Source of the DNA: NCEH01 sp043195095
GTDB taxonomy: Bacteria > Pseudomonadota > Alphaproteobacteria > Rhizobiales > Xanthobacteraceae
Length of the DNA: 64,000 nucleotides
Assembly (NCBI RefSeq): GCF_043195095.1
Contig: NZ_JBAFWN010000004.1
Strand: one strand, 5' to 3'
The position numbers were made by a program, and so were the translations under genes. Positions within the stretch are counted from its first letter, which is position 1. Every line of letters begins with the position of its first letter. The notes beneath the pieces are model-generated. The model was not told the DNA's origin. It did no database searches and saw only the letters and a list, made by a program, of their open reading frames with translations. This document shows, piece by piece, positions 1 to 7,031 of this stretch.

Positions 1-297
1 GGCCTCGAACATGGCGTCCAGCTGAACCCGCCGGTCGCGCGGCAGCTTGGGTCGGGCTGGGGTGGCCTCCGCCGCGCCGGCATCGGGCCGGCCTGCATCG
101 GAGCGGGATTTCGGCGCCGCGCCGGCCGAGGGCTTTTCGCCGGTGGTCTGGGCGTGGGCGGCATAGGCGCCGCAGAGCGCCAAAGCGAGCGCGCAGGCCA
201 GCGCCATCACCAGCGCACGCCGCCCGGCGGCGGTGGCGCGCGCGGCGGACGCCACGGACGGATGGGAACCCACGGACGGATGCTTGGACATCATCAT
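1..297 (-). CDS. Exported protein, N-terminal part only (cut by window edge)
   Basis: The reading frame is open from three consecutive ATG codons at 289-297 down to base 1, giving 99 residues with no stop. The N-terminus is Ser/His/Pro-rich, followed by a hydrophobic stretch (about residues 29-48, rich in Ala and Leu) that ends in AHAQ, a plausible signal-peptidase site. A Pro/Ala/Lys-rich low-complexity linker follows, then the start of a folded part (RRVQLDAMFEA). I remember tetratricopeptide-repeat proteins with a similar LDxLF motif beside rpmJ in related bacteria, but no TPR repeat is visible here, so function is left open. Any of the three Met codons could be the start. Confidence 0.55.
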   Translation of the reverse strand, partial: MMMSKHPSVGSHPSVASAARATAAGRRALVMALACALALALCGAYAAHAQTTGEKPSAGAAPKSRSDAGRPDAGAAEATPARPKLPRDRRVQLDAMFEA

Positions 298-387
298 CCG
301 CAAAGTGTGAGGCGAGGCGCATAAAGCGTCAACCGCCCCACCCCTTTCGGGGGGAGCGGCGCGATCAACTCATCTCGATGACGAGAG

Positions 388-408
388 CCCCGCTCGCAAG
401 GAGCGGGG
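388..408 (-). terminator. Hairpin downstream of rpmJ
   Basis: An 8-bp perfect stem (CCCCGCTC / GAGCGGGG) with a 5-base loop lies just after the rpmJ stop codon. It is not followed by a convincing T-run on the minus strand, so it may be a weak terminator or an mRNA 3' end stabiliser. A second, imperfect GC-rich hairpin lies near 328-360. Confidence 0.4.
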
Positions 409-414
409 AAACGC

Positions 415-540
415 TCAGCCCTGGCGGGCCTTGTAGCGCTTCTGGGTCTTGTTGATGATGTAGACGCGGCCCTTGCGGCGCACGAGACGGTTGTCCCGGT
501 GACGGCCGAGGAGCGACTTGAGAGAGTTGCGGATCTTCAT
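415..540 (-). CDS. rpmJ: 50S ribosomal protein L36, 41-residue form
   Basis: The gene encodes 41 residues starting MKIRNSLKSL and ending KARQG. L36 is the smallest protein of the large ribosomal subunit and helps stabilise 23S rRNA near the peptidyl-transferase region. The classical zinc-binding form has a C-C-C-H knuckle; this protein has no cysteine and carries the extended sequence with RLVRRKGRVY, which is the zinc-independent type usual in alphaproteobacteria. It is monocistronic and has a good sigma70-like promoter about 80 bases upstream. The identification rests on near-complete agreement with the remembered family sequence. Confidence 0.95.
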   Translation of the reverse strand: MKIRNSLKSLLGRHRDNRLVRRKGRVYIINKTQKRYKARQG

Positions 541-616
541 AACCTACTGCCTTCGGCCGACCGCGGCGCGGCTTCACCGCGCGGCTCGTCGACACAATGT
601 ATTGGATCGAGCCGGT

Positions 617-645
617 TCGATAAGGGGCGCGCGCCGCAATGTCAA
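617..645 (-). promoter_or_regulatory. Sigma70-type promoter of rpmJ
   Basis: On the minus strand a perfect -35 box TTGACA (645-640) is separated by 17 bases from TATCGA (622-617). The predicted transcript would begin near 610, leaving about 70 bases of leader before the rpmJ ATG at 540. Confidence 0.6.
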
Positions 646-709
646 CGGCGCGCGCTGTGGATGACGTGCGATTGCCGCCCGGCGGAGCGCTCCGCCGGCG
701 GCCGGTGCC

Positions 710-1414
710 TCACTTGCCGGCGAGCAGGGGCGCCAGTTCCTTGTCGAGCTGCTCGGGGGTCATGGCGCCCGACACCTTCTTGCCATTGATGAAGAAGGTG
801 GGGGTGGAATCGACGCCGAGTTCCTTATTGCCATATTGCGTGCCGGCCTGGATCTTCTCCGCCAGCTCCTTGTCGCTCAGGCATTTCTCGAAATCGGTTT
901 CGCTCATGCCCGCCTGCTTGGCGACGCGCATCAGCCCCTCGGCCGGATTATTGCCGAACGCCCAGCTGCGCTGGGTTTCGAACAGCGAGGAGACCATGGG
1001 GAAATATTTGTCGCTCGGCATGCAGCGCGCCAGCATGAAGGCGGCGGTGGCGACCGGATCGAACGGGAATTCCCGCAGGATGTAACGCACCTTGCCGGTG
1101 TCGATGTATTTTTCCTTCAAGGTCGGGAAGGTGCCGGTGTGGAACGCCGCGCAATGGCTGCAGGTGAGCGAGGCATATTCGATGATGGTGATGGGCGCGT
1201 CCGCCTTGCCCATGGACTGCTCGGGCAGCGGGGTGGCGGCCGGGGCGTTCAGCTTGAGCGGGTCCACGGTCTGGCCCTGGGCCGGGGACTGCGCGAGCGC
1301 GCCTTCCGACAAGCCCGGCAGCATCCCGGACAGCTGGAGCAGGGGGCCGGCGAGCGCGACGCTCAGGGCGAACTGACCCACGCCCAGCAGGAAACGGCGA
1401 CGATGAAGCGACAT
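710..1414 (-). CDS. DsbA-family thiol:disulfide oxidoreductase, exported
   Basis: The 234-residue product starts MSLHRRRFLLGVGQFAL, an n-region with consecutive arginines followed by a hydrophobic segment, so export by Tat or Sec is likely. The mature part is a thioredoxin_4 / DsbA-type domain with the active-site motif CSHC (in TCSHCAAFH) and the cis-proline loop near VDSTPTFFING. It probably oxidises or isomerises disulfides in periplasmic proteins. It lies downstream of the dciA homologue on the same strand, with a gap of about 90 bases, an arrangement seen in related genomes (there often followed by smc, which is not here). The start at 1414 was preferred over upstream in-frame codons because it begins directly at the signal peptide. 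Confidence 0.85.
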   Translation of the reverse strand: MSLHRRRFLLGVGQFALSVALAGPLLQLSGMLPGLSEGALAQSPAQGQTVDPLKLNAPAATPLPEQSMGKADAPITIIEYASLTCSHCAAFHTGTFPTLKEKYIDTGKVRYILREFPFDPVATAAFMLARCMPSDKYFPMVSSLFETQRSWAFGNNPAEGLMRVAKQAGMSETDFEKCLSDKELAEKIQAGTQYGNKELGVDSTPTFFINGKKVSGAMTPEQLDKELAPLLAGK

Positions 1415-1503
1415 GGAAATCTCCGGGAAAGGGCCTTCGCGTTCTAGGGAGCGCGCTAGCATGGCGAGGATAGGGCGCCAATCCCTTCGTGCCCTCGGGA
1501 CGA

Positions 1504-2022
1504 TCAAGATTTCCGGCGCTCGCGGCGCACCAGGGCGCCGAGCCGGGCCAAGGAGGCGCCCAGCGCCTCGTCCTCGAACCGGCCGAGCGTGCCGCGCACT
1601 TGCGCCAGCGCTTCCGGCGCCGGCTCAATGCGCGGCGGCGGGCCTTGATGGCGCTGCGGCACCGGGCCCTGGCGCAGCACCAGCCGGCCGACGCAGCGCC
1701 AGCCGAAATAGGCGTTGATGCGGTCGATCACCACAGGCGCGGCATATTGCAGCTCGATGGCATAGGCGCCTTCCACCCGCACCACCAAAGTCGCCGGCTC
1801 GCTGGCCTGACGGGCATCCTGGCGCGGCCACTGCAATTTCACCGGCGTCGAGCGCGGGGCGAGCGCGGGGCCGACGATCTCGTCCCAATGGGTCACGATC
1901 TCCACCGCCGAAAAGCCCGCCTTGCCGCACAGGTCGGCAATGGAAGGCCCCACGAGGTCGGCGAGGGGACGGGCGGCGGGCCGCCGCTTCCAGGGGGATT
2001 TGATGGGGCTCTCTTCCGTCAT
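1504..2022 (-). CDS. dciA: DciA-like DUF721 protein (replicative helicase loader family)
   Basis: The 172-residue protein contains the DUF721 core: ADLVGPSIADLCGKAGF, then a Trp/Asp-rich helix (THWDEIVGPALA), followed by beta-strands ending in VVRVEGAYAIELQ. DUF721 proteins are the DciA family, which helps load the replicative helicase DnaB in bacteria lacking DnaC/DnaI. The C-terminal 60 residues are polar and probably flexible. The gene is divergent from mutY, with 102 bases between the two starts, and is followed by the DsbA-like gene; the same neighbourhood is common in this class. The start MTEESPIKSP at 2022 is chosen because upstream sequence is low-complexity and overlaps the mutY promoter region. 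Confidence 0.75.
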   Translation of the reverse strand: MTEESPIKSPWKRRPAARPLADLVGPSIADLCGKAGFSAVEIVTHWDEIVGPALAPRSTPVKLQWPRQDARQASEPATLVVRVEGAYAIELQYAAPVVIDRINAYFGWRCVGRLVLRQGPVPQRHQGPPPRIEPAPEALAQVRGTLGRFEDEALGASLARLGALVRRERRKS

Positions 2023-2124
2023 GGCTGCGGCAGGTGCGGCGCGCTGGGGACCGTCAGGTGGAAGGCGCGCGTGCCGGGCGTTCGCCCCCTTGCGGGCGGC
2101 GCGCGGCCCCGGCACGGTGGCGCC

Positions 2125-3345
2125 ATGGACGATGCCACCCTATCAGCCCCGCGCGCGCGCAAGAAGGCCGCTGCGCCGGCCGCCCCCGCGAAAGTGAAGG
2201 CCGCCGCGCCGGCCGCCCCCGCGAAAGTGAAGGCCGCCGTGCCGGCCGCCCCCGCGAAAGTGACCCGCGAAAAGGCGACGGGCGAAAAGGCGACGGGGGC
2301 GATCGCCGTCGCCCTGCTGGCCTGGTACGACCGCCACCGGCGCCGGCTGCCCTGGCGCGCGGAAGGCGGGCGGCTGGGCGAGCCCTATCACGTGTTTCTC
2401 TCCGAAATCATGCTCCAGCAGACCACGGTGAAGGCGGTGGGGCCTTATTTCTCCGCCTTCCTGGCGCGCTGGCCGCGTGTGGCGGATCTTGCGGCGGCGC
2501 CGCTGGAAGAGGTCCTCTCCGCCTGGGCGGGGCTCGGCTATTATGCCCGCGCGCGCAATCTGCACGCCTGCGCCAAGGCGGTGGTGGAACGCCACGGCGG
2601 CGAATTTCCCGCCGACGAGACCGCGCTGCTCGCTCTACCCGGCATCGGCCCCTATACGGCGGCGGCCATCGCCGCGATCGCGTTCGATCTCCCGGCAAGC
2701 CCGGTGGATGGCAATATCGAGCGTGTGGTCAGCCGGCTTTATGCCGTGGATGAGCCCTTGCCGAAATCCAAGCCGCGCATCAAGGCGCTCGCCGCCGCGC
2801 TGACGCCGCACGACCGGCCGGGCGATTTCGCGCAAGCCATGATGGATCTCGGCGCCACCATCTGCACCCCGCGTTCCCCGGCCTGCGTGCTGTGCCCGCT
2901 CAGCGCGCCCTGCCTCGGCCGGGCGGCGGGCGATCCCGCGCGCTATCCCGTGAAAGCGGCGAAGGGCGAGAAGCCGGCGCGGGCCGGCATCGCCTTTCTC
3001 GCCGTGCGCGCCGATGGCGCGGTGCTGCTGCGCACCCGGCCGGAAAAGGGCCTGCTCGCGCAGATGACCGAGGTGCCCTCCACCCCGTGGACCGCCGGCG
3101 TGCCTTCGGCTGGCGATCATGCGCCGCTTTCCGCCGGGGCCAAGGGCTGGCGCGCCTTGCCGGGGCGGGTGAGCCATGTGTTCACCCATTTCGCCCTGGA
3201 GCTGGAGGTGTGGCGCGCCGATCTGCCCGCAGCCACCGTCGCGCCCGCCGGCCATCGCTGGGTGCAGCCGGTGGATTTCGCTCGCGAGGCGCTGCCGAGC
3301 GTGATGCGCAAGGTGCTGGCGCACGCGCGCATACCGGGGGCGTGA
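2125..3345 (+). CDS. mutY: A/G-specific adenine DNA glycosylase MutY with repetitive basic N-terminal extension
   Basis: MutY removes adenine mispaired with 8-oxoguanine. The 406-residue protein has the catalytic Glu in SEIMLQQT (Glu94), the helix-hairpin-helix LPGIGPYTAAAIAAIAF, the catalytic Asp in VDGNIERV, and the iron-sulfur ligands C-x6-C-x2-C-x5-C (CTPRSPACVLCPLSAPC). The C-terminal 8-oxoG-recognising NUDIX-like domain includes RVSHVFTHFALEL. The oddity is the N-terminus: residues 14-46 are three copies of an 11-residue Lys/Ala/Pro unit, followed by a duplicated EKATG. Typical MutY proteins start close to residue 60 of this one. An internal start after the repeats is not excluded, but no ATG is available there. 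Confidence 0.93.
   Translation: MDDATLSAPRARKKAAAPAAPAKVKAAAPAAPAKVKAAVPAAPAKVTREKATGEKATGAIAVALLAWYDRHRRRLPWRAEGGRLGEPYHVFLSEIMLQQTTVKAVGPYFSAFLARWPRVADLAAAPLEEVLSAWAGLGYYARARNLHACAKAVVERHGGEFPADETALLALPGIGPYTAAAIAAIAFDLPASPVDGNIERVVSRLYAVDEPLPKSKPRIKALAAALTPHDRPGDFAQAMMDLGATICTPRSPACVLCPLSAPCLGRAAGDPARYPVKAAKGEKPARAGIAFLAVRADGAVLLRTRPEKGLLAQMTEVPSTPWTAGVPSAGDHAPLSAGAKGWRALPGRVSHVFTHFALELEVWRADLPAATVAPAGHRWVQPVDFAREALPSVMRKVLAHARIPGA
2164..2262 (+). repeat. Three in-frame 33-bp tandem repeats at the 5' end of mutY
   Basis: Three consecutive 33-bp units encode KAAAPAAPAKV, KAAAPAAPAKV and KAAVPAAPAKV (MutY residues 14-46). The copies are nearly identical at the DNA level, which suggests recent slippage. 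The peptide resembles histone H1-like lysine/alanine/proline tails. Confidence 0.9.
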
Positions 3346-3370
3346 GGATCAATCCGGGGCAACCTCCCTC

Positions 3371-3463
3371 GCGCGTCCCGGCCAAGCGCAATGCCGGCTG
3401 CGCCGGCTTTTCCCCAGGGGCCCGGCTCGGCGCTCCGGCACGGCCGTCGCTGGGCGGGGACAC
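3371..3463 (-). repeat. Single short copy of the palindromic element found at 15.8-16.5 kb
   Basis: The reverse complement of this stretch contains both outer arms of the 195-bp tandem unit: one arm reading GTGTCC(C/G)GCCCAGCGACGG followed by GGAGCGCCGAGCCGGG, and the other reading CGCTTGGCCGGGACGCG. The roughly 100-base middle part of the tandem unit is missing. It lies between mutY and nadQ. Confidence 0.75.
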
Positions 3464-3558
3464 GGGGCGCATCACCGCCGTCTCCGCGCCCACCCCCGCC
3501 GAAATCCGCATTGCCGCCGGCGCGCGTTCGCGCCATAGGATCGCTCAGGGCAATCTCC

Positions 3559-4581
3559 ATGGCGGTGGGCATGCGCGATGACCGACCCCGCTTTCCCTCG
3601 CGCCCCGTGGCGGGAGGGGGAAGCGATGCGCCGGCTGAATTCAGCATTGATCTGAGCGCCGCCGTGGTTGCGGTGACGGCGGAGGAGCCGCGCGTGCTCG
3701 CGCTGCGCGTCGGCGACCGGCCGGCGCTCCCCTCCGGCCCGCTGGAGGAGCACCACCGCACGCTCGAAGGCGGCCTGCGCAGCTGGGTGGAGCGGCAGAC
3801 CCACCAGCAGCTCAATTATATCGAGCAGCTCTACACCTTCGGCGATCTCGACCGGCACGACGGCGGGGCGGCGCGCGCGCTCTCGGTGGCTTATCTCGCT
3901 TTGGTGCGCGAGGCGCGCCCGGCGGGCGAGATGGCGGCCGCCTGGCTCGGCTGGTACGCCTGCTTCCCCTGGGAGGATTGGCGCGGCGGCCGCCCGGGCG
4001 TGCTCGATCGCATCGGCGCGGGCCTGGAAGCCTGGGCGTGCGCCGCGCCCGACGCGCGAACCGCCGAGGTGCGCCGTCGCCGCCGCGTGCTCGCCTTCGG
4101 CCAGGAAGGGGCGGAAGAGACCTCCTGGAACGACGAGCGCGTGCTGGAGCGCTACGAATTGCTCTATGAAGCCGGCCTGGTCGCGGAAGCCGCAGCAGAG
4201 GACGGGGCGCCGGCCGCGCCCGAGGCGCTTCCCGGCCAGCCGCTGCTCGGCCAGCCCATGGCGCTCGACCATCGGCGCATCCTCGCCACCGCCATCAGCC
4301 GCCTGCGCGGCAAGATCAAGTATCGCCCCGTGGTGTTCGAGCTGATGCCGCCCGCCTTCACCCTGCTGCAATTGCAGAAGGCGGTGGAGGCGCTCTCCGG
4401 CATGCTGCTGCACAAGCAGAATTTCCGCCGCCTGGTAGAAAGCCAGGGCCTGGTGGAGGAAACCGGAGAGACCACCAGCGGCACCGGCGGGCGCCCGGCG
4501 CGCCTCGTGCGGTTCCGCCGCGACGTGCTGCTGGAGCGACCGGCCCCCGGCGTGCGGCCGCAGGGCGCCCGGCGCGGATAG
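3559..4581 (+). CDS. nadQ: NadQ-type transcriptional regulator of NAD biosynthesis
   Basis: The 340-residue protein has an N-terminal domain resembling the NUDIX-like effector domain of NrtR regulators (IDLSAAVVAVT...ALPSGPLEEH) without an intact NUDIX catalytic box. Its C-terminal winged helix (about residues 235-310) contains FELMPPAFTLLQLQKAVEAL, LHKQNFRRLVE and VEETGE, the NrtR-like DNA-binding signature. Alphaproteobacterial members were named NadQ in comparative-genomic work and are predicted to repress de novo NAD synthesis genes. The nadABC operon at 23.1 kb in this window has two matched palindromes in its leader. No copy of that palindrome was found upstream of nadQ itself. The start at 3559 has AGGG nine bases upstream; an ATG at 3571 is an alternative. 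Confidence 0.75.
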   Translation: MAVGMRDDRPRFPSRPVAGGGSDAPAEFSIDLSAAVVAVTAEEPRVLALRVGDRPALPSGPLEEHHRTLEGGLRSWVERQTHQQLNYIEQLYTFGDLDRHDGGAARALSVAYLALVREARPAGEMAAAWLGWYACFPWEDWRGGRPGVLDRIGAGLEAWACAAPDARTAEVRRRRRVLAFGQEGAEETSWNDERVLERYELLYEAGLVAEAAAEDGAPAAPEALPGQPLLGQPMALDHRRILATAISRLRGKIKYRPVVFELMPPAFTLLQLQKAVEALSGMLLHKQNFRRLVESQGLVEETGETTSGTGGRPARLVRFRRDVLLERPAPGVRPQGARRG

Positions 4582-4666
4582 TCGCGCGATCCGGGCGAAA
4601 AAACCCTCCTGCTTTACCTGCCCTTAAGTCCGCGCCGCGACACTGCCCCCATCGTAAGCGTTGCGT

Positions 4667-5851
4667 ATGGGTTGCGTCATGAATGTGGTGCGTAAAGGGG
4701 CGCCCCGAGGGGCGCCCCGTCTGTCCCGGGCGGCCCTCGCGGCAGTGCCGGATCTGGAACTGGACCGGGTGCTGGTCGGGGATTGCATCGCGGCCATGAA
4801 CGCTTTGCCGGCCAATAGCGTCGATCTCGTCTTCGCAGACCCGCCTTATAATCTCCAGCTCCAGGGCGAGCTGAAGCGCCCCGACGAAAGCCGCGTGGAC
4901 GCGGTGAACGATGAGTGGGACCAGTTCGAAAGCTTCGCCGCCTATGACGCCTTCACCAAGGCCTGGCTCGCGGCCGCGCGGCGGGTGCTCAAGCCGTCCG
5001 GCACGCTGTGGGTGATCGGCTCCTACCACAACATTTTCCGCGTCGGCGCGACGATGCAGGATCTCGGCTTCTGGATCCTCAACGACGTGATCTGGCGCAA
5101 GACCAATCCCATGCCGAATTTCCGCGGCCGCCGCTTCACCAATGCCCATGAGACGCTGATCTGGGCCGCGCGCGATGCCGACGCCCGCAATTACGTGTTC
5201 AATTACGAGGCGCTGAAGGGCGGCAACGAGGATACGCAGGTGCGGTCCGACTGGCTGTTTCCCCTGTGCACCGGCCATGAGCGGCTGAAGGACGAGAACG
5301 GCCGCAAGACCCACCCCACCCAGAAGCCGGAAGCCCTGCTGGCGCGCATCCTGCTCTCCGCCTCGCGGCCCGGCGATGTGGTGCTGGACCCGTTCCTCGG
5401 CTCGGGCACCTCGGCGGCGGTGGCCAAGCGGCTGGGACGGCACTATCTCGGCATCGAGCGCGACACCACTTACGCGGCGGCGGCGGAAAAGCGCATCGCC
5501 GGCGTGACGCCGTTGCCGGACTCCGCGCTTGCCGCCCCGCCCAGCGCGCGCGAGGCCCCGCGTGTCGCCTTCTCGGCCCTGGTGGAGCGCGGGCTGGTGA
5601 CGCCCGGTGTGGAACTCACCGATTCCAAGGGCAATGTGCGCGCCGTCGTGCGGGCGGACGGCACCATCGCCCTCACCGGCCTGGCCGGAGCGCCGACCGT
5701 GGGCTCGATCCACCGCATGGGCGCGCTCGCCCAGGGGGCGGAAGCCTGCAACGGCTGGACCTTCTGGCATGTGGAGCAGGAAGGGCGGCGCCATCCCATC
5801 GACGTGCTGCGCGCCCGCCTGCGCGCCGAAATGGGCATACGCTCGGAATAG
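4667..5851 (+). CDS. ccrM: Cell-cycle regulated DNA adenine methyltransferase CcrM (GANTC)
   Basis: CcrM methylates adenine in GANTC and acts in the CtrA/GcrA cell-cycle circuit. The order of motifs is that of a beta-class methylase: catalytic DPPYNLQLQG near the N-terminus, then the target-recognition region, and later the SAM-binding motif LDPFLGSGTSAAVA. The C-terminal extension (from about residue 310, ending CNGWTFWH..PIDVLRA) is the conserved DNA-binding tail that distinguishes CcrM from restriction-type methylases. The start is uncertain: ATG at 4667 or 4679, neither with a clear ribosome site. The first codons include two adjacent GGGGCGCCCC palindromes (4697-4718). A strong terminator follows at 5893. 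Confidence 0.95.
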   Translation: MGCVMNVVRKGAPRGAPRLSRAALAAVPDLELDRVLVGDCIAAMNALPANSVDLVFADPPYNLQLQGELKRPDESRVDAVNDEWDQFESFAAYDAFTKAWLAAARRVLKPSGTLWVIGSYHNIFRVGATMQDLGFWILNDVIWRKTNPMPNFRGRRFTNAHETLIWAARDADARNYVFNYEALKGGNEDTQVRSDWLFPLCTGHERLKDENGRKTHPTQKPEALLARILLSASRPGDVVLDPFLGSGTSAAVAKRLGRHYLGIERDTTYAAAAEKRIAGVTPLPDSALAAPPSAREAPRVAFSALVERGLVTPGVELTDSKGNVRAVVRADGTIALTGLAGAPTVGSIHRMGALAQGAEACNGWTFWHVEQEGRRHPIDVLRARLRAEMGIRSE

Positions 5852-5892
5852 CCGCCCGCCTCGACGCCCCGCGAAATGTTACGAAAGACAGT

Positions 5893-5919
5893 CGGCCCCG
5901 GTTCGCCCGGGGCCGTTTT
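5893..5919 (+). terminator. Rho-independent terminator of ccrM
   Basis: A perfect 9-bp stem CGGCCCCGG / CCGGGGCCG (5893-5901, 5907-5915) with a 5-base loop is followed by TTTT. It lies between the convergent ccrM and dehydrogenase genes. Confidence 0.85.
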
Positions 5920-5924
5920 GCGTT

Positions 5925-6707
5925 TCACACCGGCCCGCCCATCTCCTCCAGCGCGCCGAGGGATTCGGGCAGGATCTGCCCGCCATCCACCACCATGCCC
6001 TGGCCGGTGATGTAGCCGGCCTCTTCGGACGCGAAGAACAAGGCGGCATTGGCGATGTCGTCCACGCTGCCGAGCCGCTTGAAGGGAATGGAAGATTCCA
6101 TTTTCGCGATATAGTCCGGCCCGAGCCCGTCGAGGCCCTCGGTGCGGATGTTGCCGGGCATCACCGCATTCATTGTGATGCCGAAGGGCGCAAGCTCGAT
6201 GGACGCGGTGCGCATGAAGCCCAGCTGCGCCGCCTTGGAGGCGCCGTAGTGCGCCCAGCCGGGATAGCCGGTGATCGGCCCGGTGATGGAGGAGGTGAGC
6301 ACGATGCGCCCCCATTTCTTGGCCTTCATCTGCGGCAGCACGGCTGACACCGAAAGGAACGTGCCCTTCATATTGGTGTCCATGACGAGGTCGAAATCCT
6401 CCCCCGTCATCACGTCCAGCTTGGCGGCGGGGAAGATGCCGGCATTGGCGCACAAAACGTCGATGCTGCCATAGCGCTCCAGCGCGGCGGCGGCGAAGGC
6501 GCGGCAGTCCTCCGCCTTGGTGACATCGGCGGCGAAGGCCGAGGCATGGGCGCCGATTTCCTGTGCGACCGATGTGGCTTCTTCCAACTTCCGCGACACC
6601 ACAAGCACATTCAGCCCGGCCGCGCCGAAGCGTTTCGCGATGCCGCGCCCGATGCCCTTGCTGGCACCGGTGACGATGACGGTACGCCCTGCGAGCGCTT
6701 TGAACAT
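5925..6707 (-). CDS. Short-chain dehydrogenase/reductase (FabG-like)
   Basis: The 260-residue product is a classical SDR. It has the NAD(P)-binding TGASKGIG near residue 14, NAG in CANAGIF, the catalytic Ser in LTSSITG and the YGASK catalytic Tyr/Lys pair. The C-terminus VVDGGQILPES is typical of the family. It reduces or oxidises a small carbonyl/alcohol substrate that the sequence does not identify. The start at 6707 has GGAGAAG at good spacing; an upstream in-frame ATG lies before the ribosome site. A 91-bp repeat shared with the ABC operon at 9.1 kb lies 82 bases upstream, suggesting that the two were once divergent neighbours and may share control. Confidence 0.88.
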   Translation of the reverse strand: MFKALAGRTVIVTGASKGIGRGIAKRFGAAGLNVLVVSRKLEEATSVAQEIGAHASAFAADVTKAEDCRAFAAAALERYGSIDVLCANAGIFPAAKLDVMTGEDFDLVMDTNMKGTFLSVSAVLPQMKAKKWGRIVLTSSITGPITGYPGWAHYGASKAAQLGFMRTASIELAPFGITMNAVMPGNIRTEGLDGLGPDYIAKMESSIPFKRLGSVDDIANAALFFASEEAGYITGQGMVVDGGQILPESLGALEEMGGPV

Positions 6708-7031
6708 GCGCTTCTCCTCATGATCTGAAAGGTTTTTCAACGCGACGGGTGCGGGAAGACGCGCGCGCGGCGGGCGCTTCGTCCCGCTATGCGAAACGCA
6801 GAATGCGGTGCAAAAAACCTGTTGTAAAGCCCACGAGTCGGAGCTTCCTATCCAACATAGTTCAACAGAAAGTCCAACATCTCTCGATCCTCCACACCCG
6901 CAAATGGAACGCCCGCGCCGGTGCGGAGGACCCCGGACAAGACGGGGCTCTTTTATGCGCTAGCGGCATCTTGCATGGCTTCGCCGGGGCCGGTGCGCGC
7001 GGCGGGAGATGCGCCGCTGTTCTGTCGCCTT
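6708..7031. other. Intergenic stretch with repeat copy 1
   Basis: This 324-base stretch holds the first copy of the 91-bp direct repeat (6790-6880) and a weak 5-bp hairpin followed by CTCTTTT near 6931-6954. No gene was recognised. Confidence 0.6.
6790..6880 (+). repeat. 91-bp direct repeat, copy 1
   Basis: This sequence recurs at 8882-8972 with about a dozen differences. The central part, from TGTTGTAAAGCCC through CGAGTCGGAGCTT, is identical in both. Each copy ends with three CAACA-type half-sites spaced 10-12 bases. It lies upstream of the dehydrogenase gene (minus strand). It may be a duplicated regulatory region. Confidence 0.85.

Noticed and set aside
710..2022. An smc gene beside dsbA and dciA, as in related genomes
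   Set aside because: The DsbA-like gene is followed directly by rpmJ; no SMC-like reading frame is present in the window.
3345..3560. NadQ autoregulatory site upstream of nadQ
   Set aside because: The gap was read for the TATGCTC-N5-GAGCATA pattern and no match was found.
6931..6954. CCCCG...CGGGG hairpin followed by CTCTTTT as a terminator
   Set aside because: The stem is only 5 bp and it is not at the end of any plus-strand gene.
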